A stretch of DNA of 64,000 nucleotides from Tretioscincus oriximinensis (GCA_022410635.1 JAJVDF010000139.1:1694680-1758679); one strand, 5' to 3'. Shown: positions 1 to 10,680, counted from the first letter of the stretch. The notes: generated by a model not told the origin, from the sequence alone. Numbers and translations: made by a program.

Positions 1-264
1 TTTTTATTGTCCACCAAATGAATACAACGTATAGTGATTTGCTTGATGGATGTTGAAGGAAGGATGCGGAAGGTTGAAAGCAACAACGATAAAGAAATTC
101 TACTTTTAGTACTAGGAGGTTTTTTTTAAAAAAACTAAATAAATATTATAAAGGGCTGTCTTCATTTTATAGGGTCTTTTCTCTTTAAAAAAATATTGTG
201 CCTGTAAATGCTGGTAGTTGTCACTTCAGGAGCAGGTCAAAAGAAGCAATGTGGTTTTCTAAAT
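1..264. other. A/T-rich non-coding DNA, nothing recognised
   Basis: This stretch has T and A runs around 121-140 and 187-197. I see no repeat family, RNA gene or convincing coding frame in it. Confidence 0.5.
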
Positions 265-985
265 GAACATAAGAGGAGCCCTGCTGAATGGGGCCAGAGC
301 CATCTAGTCCAGCCTTCGGTCTCACACAGAAGCCCACCAGCTGCACCTGTGCAATCTGAACAGAAGAAGGCAAAATATGCATCTGTTCTCAGTTCCCTGC
401 AAATGGTATTTCAGGAGTAGTGCCTGTTGGTCAATCCCAGAGGCAGCATCTAGATATCCATCCTAGCAGCCATTTATACCTTTGGTGTACCCATAAACGT
501 GTCTAATCCTGTCTTGAATCTATCCAGGCTGTTAGCTACTACCACCTCTTCTGGAAATAAATTCCACAAGCTGATGACCCTCTGGGTGAATAAATATTTT
601 CCTTTGTCTGTTCTCACTCTTCTGCCCATCAGTTACAAGGAATGCCCCCTGGTCCTAGTGTTGTGTGATAGAGAAAACAATCCATATCCACCCAATACAT
701 GATTTTATACACTTCAATCAGATCACCTCTCAAAAGCCTTCCTTTGCAGCTGAAGTGGCCCAGATGTTTTAGCCTGACTTCATAAGGGAGGTGCTCCAGT
801 CCCTTGATCATTCTTGTTGCCCTTTTCTGTACCTTCTCTAGTTCCACAATATCTTTTTTGAGATGTGATGGCCAGAATTGTACAAAGTATTCCAAATGTG
901 GCCTCACCACAGATTTATAAAGAGGCAAAACAACACTTGTTGACTTGTTTTCAATTCATTTCCTAATTATCCCCAAATGCTTCTG
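265..985 (-). mobile_element. CR1/L3-type LINE, 5'-truncated 3' end
   Basis: On the minus strand this reads as the C-terminal end of a CR1-clade reverse-transcriptase ORF, with VRPHLEY, LEKVQKRAT and MIKGLEHLPYE followed by LRGDLIEVYKIM at about 930-690, and then the 3' UTR. Its 3' terminus is the element's octameric tail, seen on the plus strand as 'gaacataag' at 265. The frame is broken after the LRGDLIEVYK block. CR1 elements typically insert as short 5'-truncated copies, which fits. The 5' limit near 985 was judged by comparison with the copy at 2550. Confidence 0.88.
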
Positions 986-1207
986 GATGGTTTCCAAATA
1001 ACTTTCTCAAGGATTTTTTTGGTGTGTGTGTGTGTAACTTAAAGTCCTCAGACTTTAATTCATTAGGAGTAGAAAGTTTGGAGACTGGTTATACCTCATT
1101 ATTCCCTAATCCAAGAATTTGTGGCAAGGCAATTCTTCATTAGCCAGTACAGTAGTCCAGCAAGCATGCGTGAAGTTTCCCTCGGATGGTCTAATAAATG
1201 AAGACCT
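986..1207. other. Unassigned spacer with a short GT run
   Basis: It contains a short (GT)n run near 1021-1035 and no recognisable gene or repeat. Confidence 0.4.
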
Positions 1208-1652
1208 AAGAGGAAATAGAAGGAAAAGGAACTTGGTATTTATACCCCATTTTTCTCAATCTAAAGGGACTCAAAATGGTTTACATAACCAGTCTTTCTC
1301 TTCATGGTACACCTTGAGTTCTCCTCACGGGAGATAGGCTGACCAGATGACCCCTTTTGTGGGGGGTTGATAACCCGGTTTTGGGGTGCCTCCCAGTTTT
1401 TTCTGAGGAAAAAAGGTTTTTTTTTCAATTTTTTTTCCTCAGAAAAAACTGGGAGTTACCCCCAAAACGGGTTTTCAAACCCCCCCCAAAAGGGGTCATC
1501 TGGTCAGCCTATGGGAGAAGTAGATTGAACCGAGGAAGCTCTGAAGAACTGTGACAAGCCCAGGCTTTGTGAAGAGGTACAGAATCGAACCAGAAGACTC
1601 CCGGATAAGAATGTAGTACTCTAACCACAAGATCAGAGTGGGTATCTTTATG
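1208..1652 (-). repeat. tRNA-derived SINE, split by a palindromic MITE
   Basis: Read on the minus strand, the head near 1645-1580 has tRNA-promoter-like boxes: a degenerate A box around 'gtggttagagt' and the B box 'ggttcgattctg'. The body follows, then the conserved 3' motif 'cattttgagtccctttag' and 'ggggtataaatacc', and a purine-rich tail on the plus strand at 1208-1230. A foldback MITE (1337-1509) interrupts the body. Removing it and one TA rejoins the SINE, so the SINE is older than the MITE. This is a SINE, not a working tRNA: cloverleaf pairing is not kept. Confidence 0.8.
1335..1511. mobile_element. Palindromic foldback MITE with TA target duplication (copy 1)
   Basis: The element runs 1337-1509 with flanking TA at 1335-1336 and 1510-1511. 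It starts 'ggctgaccagatgacccc' and ends with the reverse complement. The two arms of about 75-80 bases pair almost throughout around a T/A-rich centre ('ctgagg' and 'cctcag' flank the loop). It has no coding capacity. A TA duplication suggests mobilisation by a Tc1/mariner-type transposase, but this is inferred from the flank only. Related copies lie at 29951, 43649, 46155 and 60560. Confidence 0.85.
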
Positions 1653-2549
1653 GGGGCTTCTAATATGCTTGATGCACTGGCAGTGCAGAATCACTATAGC
1701 TTTTTTCTCACTCTTGCTCTTGCCACCCATAATTCATGGAAAGGGTTATACATAAAAACTAGGACAGAAGTTTGTATCTTTAATGGGTGTGAAAAGATTA
1801 CACCCCAACCCCCAACCACCCTGATTCCACAGGCATTGTAATCTCCATCTAGTAAAAACCCTTCACTTCCATATTCATTAAAAATGCAAATTATTGACCT
1901 GTTTTTTATGTGGTATGGAGCACCTGGGCCCTTTCAGTACTGGGCTCTAATTTGAAATATATCTTGAAATCTGCATGTTAGTATCGACTATGAGTATCCT
2001 TGAATGTGCCTGCCAAATAAAATAAAGCTTTCAAAATAAAGCTTTAGTTCCTATTTGTTTCTAGAAATAGGATAGGAAAGGATTGTTGAAAGAATAGGAG
2101 TTTGAAGCAATGATGAGGCTTTTCGGATAACTAAAAACAAGGGTTTATTGTACAGCTTGTAGTTGCCGGGAAGACACATTTTCTGCCAGATGAGTGAAGG
2201 ACAGGAAGTCTAGCTCCATGTTGAAGCTTATTTCCTGGAAACATCAATATTAAATGAAAGAACTTTTTTCTTTGCCACACAAAATAACTGAAGTAAATGT
2301 TTCTGGACCCACTACCATAAATCTTCCTCTCAATTTTTGTCAGTGTGACAGATGAATGAGGGTTTTGTGTCCAGGAAAGCACAGAGGTCCGCATCCCTCC
2401 CTGTATGCCTCCTATACCTATCTTCTGTCACATCTCTTATGTTTCTACTCACCATGCTGAGTAATCATGGAAGCAACCCAATTTTCATCCCCATCCCTTT
2501 TTCTATTGTATCATTATTATACACCCTCTCTGTTTTTTTCTTTCATAAG
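1653..2549. other. Unassigned non-coding DNA
   Basis: There is a local duplication of 'aaaataaagctt' near 2020-2042 and otherwise apparently unique sequence. Open frames here are short and show no domain. Confidence 0.4.
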
Positions 2550-3591
2550 AATGTAAGAACATAAGAGTAGCCCTGCTGAATGGGGCCACAGCCCATCTAG
2601 TCCAGCATTCTGTCTCACACAGTGGCCCACCAAAATCTTCAGGAATCCTTCCTGTTGCTCCATTTTGGAGTCAGCATCACGACATCCATCCTAATAGCTA
2701 TTTATACCCTTGGCTTCCATGATCTTGTCTAATCCTGTCATAAAGCTATCCAGACTGCTAGATACTACTACCTCTTCTGGAAGTAAATTCCATAGGCCGA
2801 TGACCCTCTCGGTGAAAAAAATACTTTCTTTTGTCCTCACACTTCTGCCCATCAGTTTCAAGGAATGTCCCCTGGTCCTAGTGTTGTATGATAAAGTAGT
2901 TTTTCTCTATTCACCATATCCATCCCATGCATGATTTCATACACTTCAGTTTGGTCTCCTCTCAAACACTGTCATTCACCACAGATTTATAAAGAGGCAA
3001 AACAACACTTGCTGACTTGTTTTCCTTTCCTAATTATCCTAACATTGAATTTGCATTTTTTGTGGCTGCTGCTCACTGGGTTGACACCACTGAGGTGAAC
3101 ACTCCATCGCTCTCATCAGTTGGTAGGAGTAATTGGGGTTCTTTGCTCCAATGTGCATGACTTTGCACTTGTTTAAGTTGAAGTGCATTTGCCACTTTGT
3201 TGCCCACCCACCCAATTTCAATAGATCATGCCTTACAATCACTTCCGGTTTTCAGTATCCTGAATAATTTAGTGTCATCAGCAAACTTGGCTACTTCACT
3301 ATTTACTTCGGCATCCTGATCATTTATGAATATATTGAAAAGCAGAGATCCCAGTACTGAACCTTGGGGTTCTCCACTTTTCACCTCCTTCCACCAAGAG
3401 AACTGTCCATTCATCACTGCCCTCCGTCTTCTGTCCTTTAGCAAGTTTCAAATTCAGAACAAAGTCTGTCTTCTTATGCCATGACTGTGGAGCCTTTTTA
3501 GGAGTCTTTGATGAAGGACTTGATCAAAAGCCTTCTCAAAGTTTAGATAGACAGTATCAATTGGATCTCCTTTATCCACATGTGTATTAAC

Positions 3592-3894
3592 CAGTGCTTT
3601 TTTTCCAGAACAAAAGGTGCTGGTACTAACACCGGCGGCGGCGGGGAGCTGGGGGGACGGGGACGGTGGTGGCCACCTCCGCCTCCACTAATGCCACGCC
3701 CCCCTCGCCGGCGGCTAATGCAGCAGTACCGGCACCTTTTATTTAGGCGGGGGAGCGGCGGGGGGGGGGCGGGGGGGGGGGGGCGGGCCCCCCCCGTAAA
3801 CCCGGTGGCCGCCCCCGCTACCCCGCCCCCCCCCCGCCTAAATAAAAGGTGCCGGAACTGTGTTCCGGTGCGTTCTGTCACAAAAAAAGCCCTG
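3592..3894. mobile_element. Non-autonomous hAT MITE with perfect 8-bp target duplication
   Basis: The 303-bp element lies inside the CR1 copy. Its termini are cagtgcttttttt at the left and the reverse complement of cagggctttttttgtgaca at the right. It is flanked by the identical 8-mer gtattaac at 3584-3591 and 3895-3902, the hallmark of hAT insertion. The interior is an extremely GC-rich inverted repeat (C and G runs around 3735-3835, with 'ggtgccgg' arms). It has no transposase. The Pro/Gly/Arg-rich open frames on both strands here are by-products of the palindrome. Confidence 0.9.
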
Positions 3895-4453
3895 GTATTA
3901 ACATTCTCAAAGAATTCTAATAAGTTTTTAAGACATGATTTACCTTTGCAGAAGCTATGGTGAGTTTCATTCAGCAATGTGTGCTTCTCCATGTCTTAGT
4001 ATTTTGGCCTTAATTATGGTTTCCAACACTTTACCTAGAACTGGTGTTAAACTGACAAGTCTATACATTCTGGGATCATCCCTGGATCTTTTTCTAAAGA
4101 TTGGTGTTACATTTGCTACCCTCCAATCTACCGGTAGAGTGCCTGATCTTAAGGAAAGATTAAATGTTTTGGCTAGAAGTTCAGCAATTTCACATTTGAA
4201 TACTTTAAGAATTCTAGGAGAATGCCATCTGGGCCCGGAGATTTATTGATGTCCAGCTTATTGAGGCTAGCAATAAGCTCCCTTGTTATCTCTGACCAAT
4301 TTTTCTCATCTGATTCCCTTTCTGAAAAGACTGGTTCTTTTGCAGGTAAATACCCTCCATCTTCTTCACTGAAAACTGAGGAAAAAATAATTTAACCTCT
4401 CTACAGCCTCCATGCCCTCCTTTATTATCCCTTTTTGTCCATTGCTGTCTAGT

Positions 4454-4695
4454 GAACATAAGAACATAAGAACATAAGAACATAAGAAGAGCCATACTGG
4501 ATCAGACCACAGCCCATCAAGTCCAGCATTCTGTGTCACACAGAGGCCCACCAGATGCACCTGGGCAGTCCGAACAGAGGAAAGCAAAATATGCTCCTGT
4601 TCATGACTCCCTGCAAATGGTATTTCAGGAGTCCTGCCTGTTGCTCCATCCCAGAGGCCACATCCAGACATCCATCCTAGTATCCATTTATAGTG
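4454..4695 (-). mobile_element. Younger CR1 3' end nested in the older CR1 copy
   Basis: On the plus strand it starts with four octamer units ('gaacataa' repeated), then 'gaagagccatactggatcag' and the 3' UTR. It interrupts the older LINE between its LLYHYKW and LDSNGQKG coding blocks. A possible short duplication 'tagtg' flanks it. Its sequence is close to the copies at 16137, 20775 and 55360, suggesting one relatively recent subfamily. Confidence 0.85.
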
Positions 4696-4925
4696 GTACA
4701 ACAGCTTTTTTGTAGGATTCCTATTTCTGATGCATTTAAATAAATTCTTATTATTTCCTTTAATATTCTTTGCAATGTGCTCCTCAAAGTTTTTCAACAT
4801 ATTCCTGACTACCACCTTGCATTTTGGTGTGCTATGATTTGATCTCCCTTCTGTTCTCCTTGCCAGGAGAAGCCTTCCACTTTTTAAACATTCTAATAAC
4901 TTCCACCATGGCTGTATCAATACAA

Positions 4926-6040
4926 GATCAATAATCCATTTGCAAGTTGAATTTGGGTTGCATTTGAATCACCAGATGGTGCATTTCATTACAGATCCCA
5001 AGAAACTTTGGGAACAAAAGTCTCAAGAAAATTCTGTTTTTCCAATTATTGGCTGTTGTCTTCCCCCCTTCTACCACCTTCCCCTTTTTACCCTGTGGGT
5101 GGAAATTCTCCATTTAAAAAAAGAAATAAAAATCTCCTTTGTTTCAAAGTTTGGGGCTACCTGGAAGGCTTTTAATAAAAACAGTTGTGGTTTCCTAACC
5201 TATTCAGCAGAGAAATACAGTTATTTTGTATGTCCTGAAAACAAGAAGGGATAAACATACGGAGTCTCGTATTATTAAATTGACTTTGAAGTACTAGGAT
5301 CAAAATCCAAAATGAAAGGCTTTTAGAGAGCTTCATTACACTATGATTTCTGTGCTTCCTGCAATTACGGTACACATGGAAGACACCTTGATGTCATGAT
5401 AGGATAGTGTGAGAAAATGAACCCATGAATGCATCCTGAGTTGGGAATTGTAGTAAGATGAGATCAGTGATGCATTATTAGATATTTAATGTGACGGGAA
5501 TACAAGGCAATGTAATGGGAATAGTGGTAGACTAGACAACAATGTGGAACATTAAAAATAAGTGGGGTGGGACTTGCAAATCTATGCTTTCCTGTCTCTA
5601 TATTCAGGCTAGATTTCCCCTGAAACATAGGCCTCTCTAAAGCATCTATTTTGTGTATCCATGGAAACCTGCTGTGACCCCACGAGGCCCAATTGTACCA
5701 ATCTTAAATAATTGGAGAGAATTTAAAAGAGTGCTGTCCCATAGATGTTGTTCTTATTGGTAGTTTAAATGGCACAAATCAATTAGCTATACCTGGTAAT
5801 GCCAGGAATTTGCAATTGGAAACATTTGCTTTTAAATATTTCGCTTGTGATGTTTTGGTTATTTAAATTAAAGGAAACTGAAATGAAAGTACTTTCATTT
5901 TTCCAAAGGTTATTTTTCCTAACTAAATTATATAAGGTGCCTTTTATTTATATGCACTCATATGTCCTGAAATGGGTTAAAGAATGTAAAATGGAATGTA
6001 ATACTCCATTTCATTCTAGGTACTCTGGAAACTCTTGAAC
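4926..6040. other. Mostly unassigned DNA with one old repeat fragment
   Basis: 5410-5610 belongs to the dispersed family that carries 'tgggaattgtagt' (see 12885 and 19375). The rest is A/T-rich, with no recognised exon. Confidence 0.45.
5410..5610 (-). repeat. Old dispersed repeat with SBS-like motif (family F)
   Basis: It resembles the segments at 12885, 19375, 30560, 33765 and 49010, with shared blocks around 'ttgggaattgtagtaag' and 'aaaaataagtggg'. At 5442-5454 it keeps tgggaattgtagt, the reverse complement of actacaattccca. The class is unknown; it could be an old DNA transposon. Confidence 0.5.
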
Positions 6041-6048
6041 GAATAGAT

Positions 6049-6797
6049 CAGGGGTCCTCAAACTATGGCCCGCGGGCCACATGTGGCCTGCCGAGGACAT
6101 TTATCCAGTCCGCAAGATGCTGTTGTTGCTGCTGCCTGTCCTGCTTGGAAGCTGACTAGTCCTGGGCTCACAGTAACACATCCCTTGGCTTTTCAATAGC
6201 GCATGTGCACAGAGCGCACTTCATGATACTAGGTGGCCCCCAAACAGCTCCCTTCCATCATGTTCCTTCAGAGGCATCACTGCGCATGTCTGTTAAAAGC
6301 CATCCTCATCCTCTCATAGTATTCTGAAAGGGCAAAGCTTTTGAAGAAGATCAGTCAGTGCGCATGCCTTGCACATTCGACATGGTGGACAATTGAGTAC
6401 CATATGCTTTACAATAAGCTGTACCGTCAAGCATATTGTCACAAAATGTTGTCTTCTCCTTAGCTAGCATAATGACAACCAAGGGCAGCCTGCTGCTGTC
6501 TGAAAACCAAGGTAAGAACAAGTTAGGATTTATTTATTTTTTTGAAGTTAGGAGAGCCTTTTTAAAAAGTTAGTTAGTTGGTTGGGGGTAGTTTCTAGGG
6601 GGGTTGCATGACTGTGATAACACAAATAGTCAGCCCAGTGTTATCGCATGGCCCCCTCAAACTGGTAATCTGCCTGGGGCTCCACGGGAACTTAATCCGG
6701 CTCTGCAGACAGTTGAGGAGTAGAAAACAATTTAATTTAATTTAACTGACAGTTAGTCCGGCCCTCCAACGGTCTTTAGAAAGTTTGAGGATCCCTG
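6049..6797. mobile_element. Complete non-autonomous hAT element (749 bp)
   Basis: Termini are caggggtcctcaaact (6049) and agtttgaggatccctg (ending 6797), inverted with one mismatch. Target duplications are gaatagat (6041-6048) and aaatagat (6798-6805), 8 bp with one difference. Both features are diagnostic of hAT. The subterminal 'ggcccgcgggccac' is typical of vertebrate hAT (Charlie/Tip100-like) MITEs. I see no transposase frame, so it would depend on a helper. Confidence 0.9.
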
Positions 6798-6805
6798 AAA
6801 TAGAT

Positions 6806-8890
6806 AAAACTCAGGATTGATTATGCTTTTTATAACTACAGCAGAGAAGACCTTTCACTGGGTGCAGTTCTAATGCTTTCAGCACCTGGGGGAAACCATT
6901 TAATACATTAAAGGAATAAATTTCTATCCTGGATTTTATTCGGTAACTCTATATAAGAATCAGGGCCGAATTTAAACAAAATGTAGACACTGGCAGTACT
7001 AAGAAGATATTACTGTTTTTTATTGCTTTCATTATTATAAAACCCAAAGTAGCTGAGGGAAGAGGAGGAGTAAAATAAATAAATAAATAAATAACTAAAG
7101 TAGAGAAATAGGTAAAGAAGTAAATTACAGCCCATGGGCAAAATACAGCCTAAATCCGGCCAGAAAAAAGATGTGTCCTAAAAGGAAGACTGCAGTCACA
7201 GATGTGCTTTAAACCATCTTCAGTTCTGAAAAACTGGATTCAAAAGCAGAAAAACCAGGGAGAAAAAAAGAAATCGTTTTCCAGAGTTATTCCAGGGAAC
7301 CCTGTTCTCCATATCAATGCTGTTAAAGTGACTTCTAAGGAAACCTCTGAGCAATTAATGATTTATGAACAAGTGATAACAAAGTGTTTTATTGTGCTCA
7401 TAACGTTTGCACATGTTAAATATTGTAAAAGTGAACATAAAGCTTGCTGTTTTCAATTCTAATTGACAGAGAGTTCCTGTTGACTTCTGAAGGAGGTCAC
7501 AGCCAGTCCATGTGGGATCTGCATTAGCCCTGAGCCACAAGCATAAGCATTCAACCAGATAAGAGTGTAGATTTGAAAGTGTAAGCATAGTTATGACTTC
7601 CAGCAAAAAGATATGTATGGATCTTTTTAGGAGAAACCATGTAGAAAATCCTCTTTTTTTGCAAACCATTTTCATGCCTTTTCATGCTTTCATGTAGGTT
7701 CCCTCCAGATGAGATATTTCTACAGCTATGGTAGTTTCATCAAGGCAAATTATCTTCCATGCTCACGCAGTTTCAGCAATATTTGCTAAAAAAAACCTTT
7801 TGCCCTGGGTTTTTCTGATAGTAGTTATAAGCTGCCNTCAGAGCAGGCATCTCTTTTCCCTGAAAAAAATAAGGTGGTATAATGTATGTGCGGCAACAGG
7901 GAGAAAAAGGCAAGAATTCAGTTGAGATTTAAGGCAAGGGCATACACACTGACGTATGCGGAATGGGGGAAGAGCAAACAGTTGGGACACTGCATGCGAG
8001 TTCTTGGGCCTGCAGTGCAATATCCCCATGGATATGTCAGCTCCTCACAACGGTAACGCAGAAAGGTGAGGAAATGTGTAAGATTTGAGTTTGCTTTTGC
8101 TACCTTTGCCAATTAGCAAAATGTTCTGTCCACCAAGCCGATTCTACATTTAGGTGCTATTTCCTTGATGAGGACAGAAGGTGGAACTCTTATAAGCGGA
8201 CAGTTCAAAATAAAAGGGTAATTTTAAAATACCAAAAAAGGGTTTGAAATCCAACACTTCCCCAAACTGTCTAATACTTGCTTTCTTGTCCTTTTAGACT
8301 TGTTTTTCTTGAATTTCTTCTTTGACCTCTTTGGTGTTGGCAGTATATATCTCCAAGCTCTGCAGCACCTAAAACTGAAACTATCTGAAAAGAAAAGCAA
8401 CTATAACTAAAACTCTAGGACCTCCCATCAGATTTCTTAAAGGAACAGAGGCTAAATATGATTCCCTCCATTATGAACTGTACAAAACAAATAAGTCCCA
8501 TACTAAACTATTGTGGTAACTAACAAAACAAAAGAAACTAAAAAAGTCTCAAAATATAGCAGCTGCACTGAATAAAGACTTCTCTTTTCTGAAAGTTTGA
8601 GGCTGCAGGCACATGAGGTTTCCTATTGCGACTATAGTATCATCATGATGACTCCACTCCACGTGTTGACAGAGTTTTCGCAATGCANTTGGAAGGTTTT
8701 CCAATGCGCCCGTAAAAAAGGTCCAGGATACCACAAAAAGATACTAGCATAGGACAGTGCAGGATCACATACTGATCATGCCAAGTATTTACTTCCTGGT
8801 TAGTTGAGTAGTCTGTTCCGTGTGGATTTAAAGGTTTTCTAATGGTTTGTTTGCTAAAGGATGAGGGTACATATGCATGGGCTTATTCTG
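6806..8890. other. Unassigned non-coding DNA
   Basis: There is an (AAAT)n tract near 7073-7096. The remainder is A/T-rich and apparently unique. Open frames at 7202-7675 show no domain or splice context that I trust. Confidence 0.4.
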
Positions 8891-8899
8891 GATTTTAGA

Positions 8900-9428
8900 A
8901 CCATTGTGATTTATAACATGTCACGTGGCCGCCTACCTCAGATCATTGATTAACCCGGCCTCAAGACGCGCTATGTCTGTAGCACGTTTTAACATCCTCC
9001 CCTCGGGACAGCTTAGAGGGAGATTTCTAGGAATACCTAAGCATTTGCGTACTTGCACTTGCGATCATATGGTGCAAGACTCCCTATTTCACATCTTGTT
9101 TCAGTGTNCATTACGTTCAAAAATCAGAGAAAAATATCAACNACCTATTTTTTTGCCTAGTATGNCCATACCGGACTTCCAGAAAATTGGGTTTCTTCTG
9201 AACAACCAGGACGAATCCTTTACGGAACAGGTGGCCTTTTTCTTGATTGATTTAATTGATTCCTTGACTACCTGAGTCCATTTGGAATGGTCTATAATCT
9301 TATTTCGCCGTATTGCTCAGCTGTAACTTCTTTTTGTTGCTTACTTGTGAAAGTTTATATTTGATTTGTTTCTTGCATTGGATGTCCTTCTTCTTTTTAT
9401 GCCAATAAAGGCTATGATGATGATGATG
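8900..9428 (+). mobile_element. Non-LTR retrotransposon 3' end of uncertain clade, with (GAT)n tail
   Basis: An open frame at 8925-9275 encodes a LINE-type C-terminus: ARFNILPSGQLRGRF, IPKHLRTCTCDH, then a Cys-His zinc-knuckle-like pattern (CTC, H eight residues on, C five residues after it) followed by L..KIREKYQ. A short 3' UTR ends 'caataaaggctatgatgatg'. A simple trinucleotide tail rather than poly(A) suggests an RTE-, R4- or Vingi-like lineage, but I cannot decide. A related decayed copy is on the minus strand at 34560-34930. Confidence 0.7.
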
Positions 9429-9484
9429 GGTTTTCACTCTTTATTTTCCCCCCAATCTCAGTNATGCCTCATGGCCTAATTCAT

Positions 9485-9830
9485 ATAGGCTGCGTGCACA
9501 CAANGACTGAAAAACTGATATAAAGCTATATTCCGGAATATAGCAATCGCATGTCTATGCACACCAAACCTGTATAGTGCCTCAGTTCCATAATATTGCT
9601 CACTGATTTCCCGCGCCTAATTTGTGCACATGCACACGTTCGGGTGAGGACAGGGGTTGGCTGCGAGAAGACGGATATTCTCCAGAACGATGCCTCAGTA
9701 TCTCAGCAATATTCCGGGAAAATCGGCGCTAATTGCGGGATNACTGCTGACAAANGCTTAACCCATGTGCAGGACCCGTCCTCATCTCGTTCTGATCGAG
9801 GTAGAAATATGCTGTGTGCACGCAGCCATA
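9485..9830. mobile_element. Harbinger-like MITE (family H, copy 1)
   Basis: The element spans 9488-9827 (340 bp). Termini ggctgcgtgcacaca and tgtgtgcacgcagcc are perfect inverted repeats, flanked by the 3-bp duplication ATA. It contains a perfect 20-bp palindrome at 9525-9544 centred on ttccggaa, and the family core 'gcatgtctatgcacaccaaa'. A 3-bp duplication, TTA in other copies, fits PIF/Harbinger, but no transposase is present here to prove it. Confidence 0.78.
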
Positions 9831-10299
9831 CTCATGTTCGTGCAAATAAAAGGCAAAATGTTGTCCTCTTGTCCGGTCCTGCTGTTGCTTCCTGCTCATT
9901 GGCTGCTTCTGCTGCCTCGGCTTCTGAAAACATGCTACATATGGTGTAGGTTGCTGTATAAATATTTGTAACCAAGTTGTTCCAAGATACCCTTCTCTTT
10001 TCCCCCTCAGAAAAGGAGTGTTTGCATTGTGAATGTGCATTGAAGGAGCAGGGTCCACATGAACTGACCNTTATGGAGTCTGGTTTCCTGGCTGAGTGCC
10101 ATGTCCACATGGAGCTGCTCTCATCCAACTGCCATCTGTCACGCGTGGTCCTTAGAGGCCTGAAAAGCAGAGCATGAAGAAACAGTTGCCATGTTGCCAT
10201 TTCTTGAATGGATCAGCCTTGTTCTGCTGCACAGCGTCTGAACACAGGATACTCTCCACTGTACATTTTCCTTTGTTTGAAATACCTTATTGTGATGTT
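9831..10299. other. Unassigned non-coding DNA
   Basis: I see no repeat family or coding domain. The short open frames on both strands overlap each other and the neighbouring MITE. Confidence 0.4.
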
Positions 10300-10680
10300 A
10301 GCATGGTTATTCACTTATTGTATTTATTTACTTACAGTTATATTCCACCCTGAACTAAGCTCTCAGGCCAGATCCCAGTTAAAANATACACATAAAAACC
10401 ATTAAAATAATGGTGCCTGTAAAGAGAATGGATAGTTGGCTCTGCAGAAGGTGAGGATGAACAGTTCCCCTTCCCTAGGAGTCTAAACATGATGCACCTC
10501 AGAGGGTAACCATTCCATAACCTGGGATCTCTCAGAGAGAAGGACCTCTCCCGTATTCACACCTGCCAAGAGAAGGTGGTGAGATGATCAAAAGGGCCTT
10601 ATCTTAGAGTGGGAGGAAGTGCGTCTTCAAATATTTTGAGCCCAAGCCATAAAAGGTCTTATAAATAAACTAGTAAGAAA
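10300..10680 (-). repeat. AAAT-tailed dispersed repeat fragment
   Basis: On the plus strand it starts with 'tatttatttacttacag' and 'atattccaccctgaacta', the reverse complement of a 3' end like the one at 50215. The further body (10450-10660) is repeat-like, but I could not place it. Confidence 0.45.

Larger units (their letters stand above)
2550..4925 (-). mobile_element. Long CR1/L3-type LINE fragment with reverse-transcriptase domain, degenerate and nested
   Basis: This is the longest LINE copy in the window and reads on the minus strand. From its 5' side (4925) it shows an RT-upstream block (NIKGNNKNLFKCIRNRN, then LDSNGQKG and LNYFFLSF), and a palm region at 3444-3226 with SGEPQGSVLG, LLFNIFIND and the catalytic FADDTKLF. 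The C-terminal and 3' UTR regions follow, ending at the octamer tail near 2550. Stop codons, frameshifts and a deletion near 2970 make it inactive. A hAT MITE (3592-3894) and a younger CR1 3' end (4454-4695) are inserted in it. No endonuclease domain remains. Confidence 0.88.

Noticed and set aside
1580..1645. Possible tRNA genes with A- and B-box-like motifs
   Set aside because: These are SINE heads (also at 18990, 41380, 50405 and 58725). They join to SINE bodies and do not keep a cloverleaf.
3226..3444. Reverse transcriptase with intact FADD motif as a host gene
   Set aside because: Flanking stops, frameshifts, a deletion and the CR1 3' tail show it is a dead LINE copy.
3543..3992. Pro/Gly/Arg-rich open frames on both strands (127 and 149 codons)
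   Set aside because: They lie across the GC-rich palindrome of a hAT MITE and run into CR1 sequence, so they are by-products of base composition.
4454..4485. Short tandem 'gaacataa' units as a CRISPR-like or satellite array
   Set aside because: They are the octameric 3' tail of CR1, repeated as in other CR1 copies, without spacers.
4366..4920. 184-codon frame that might be taken for a gene
   Set aside because: It is CR1 coding sequence on both sides of a nested CR1 3' UTR, with the middle part translated from non-coding tail.
7073..7096. (AAAT)n run as another SINE tail
   Set aside because: No SINE 3' body precedes or follows it on either strand.
9401..9428. GAT repeats as an independent microsatellite
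   Set aside because: They are directly attached to a LINE 3' UTR after a polyadenylation-like signal and are best read as its tail.
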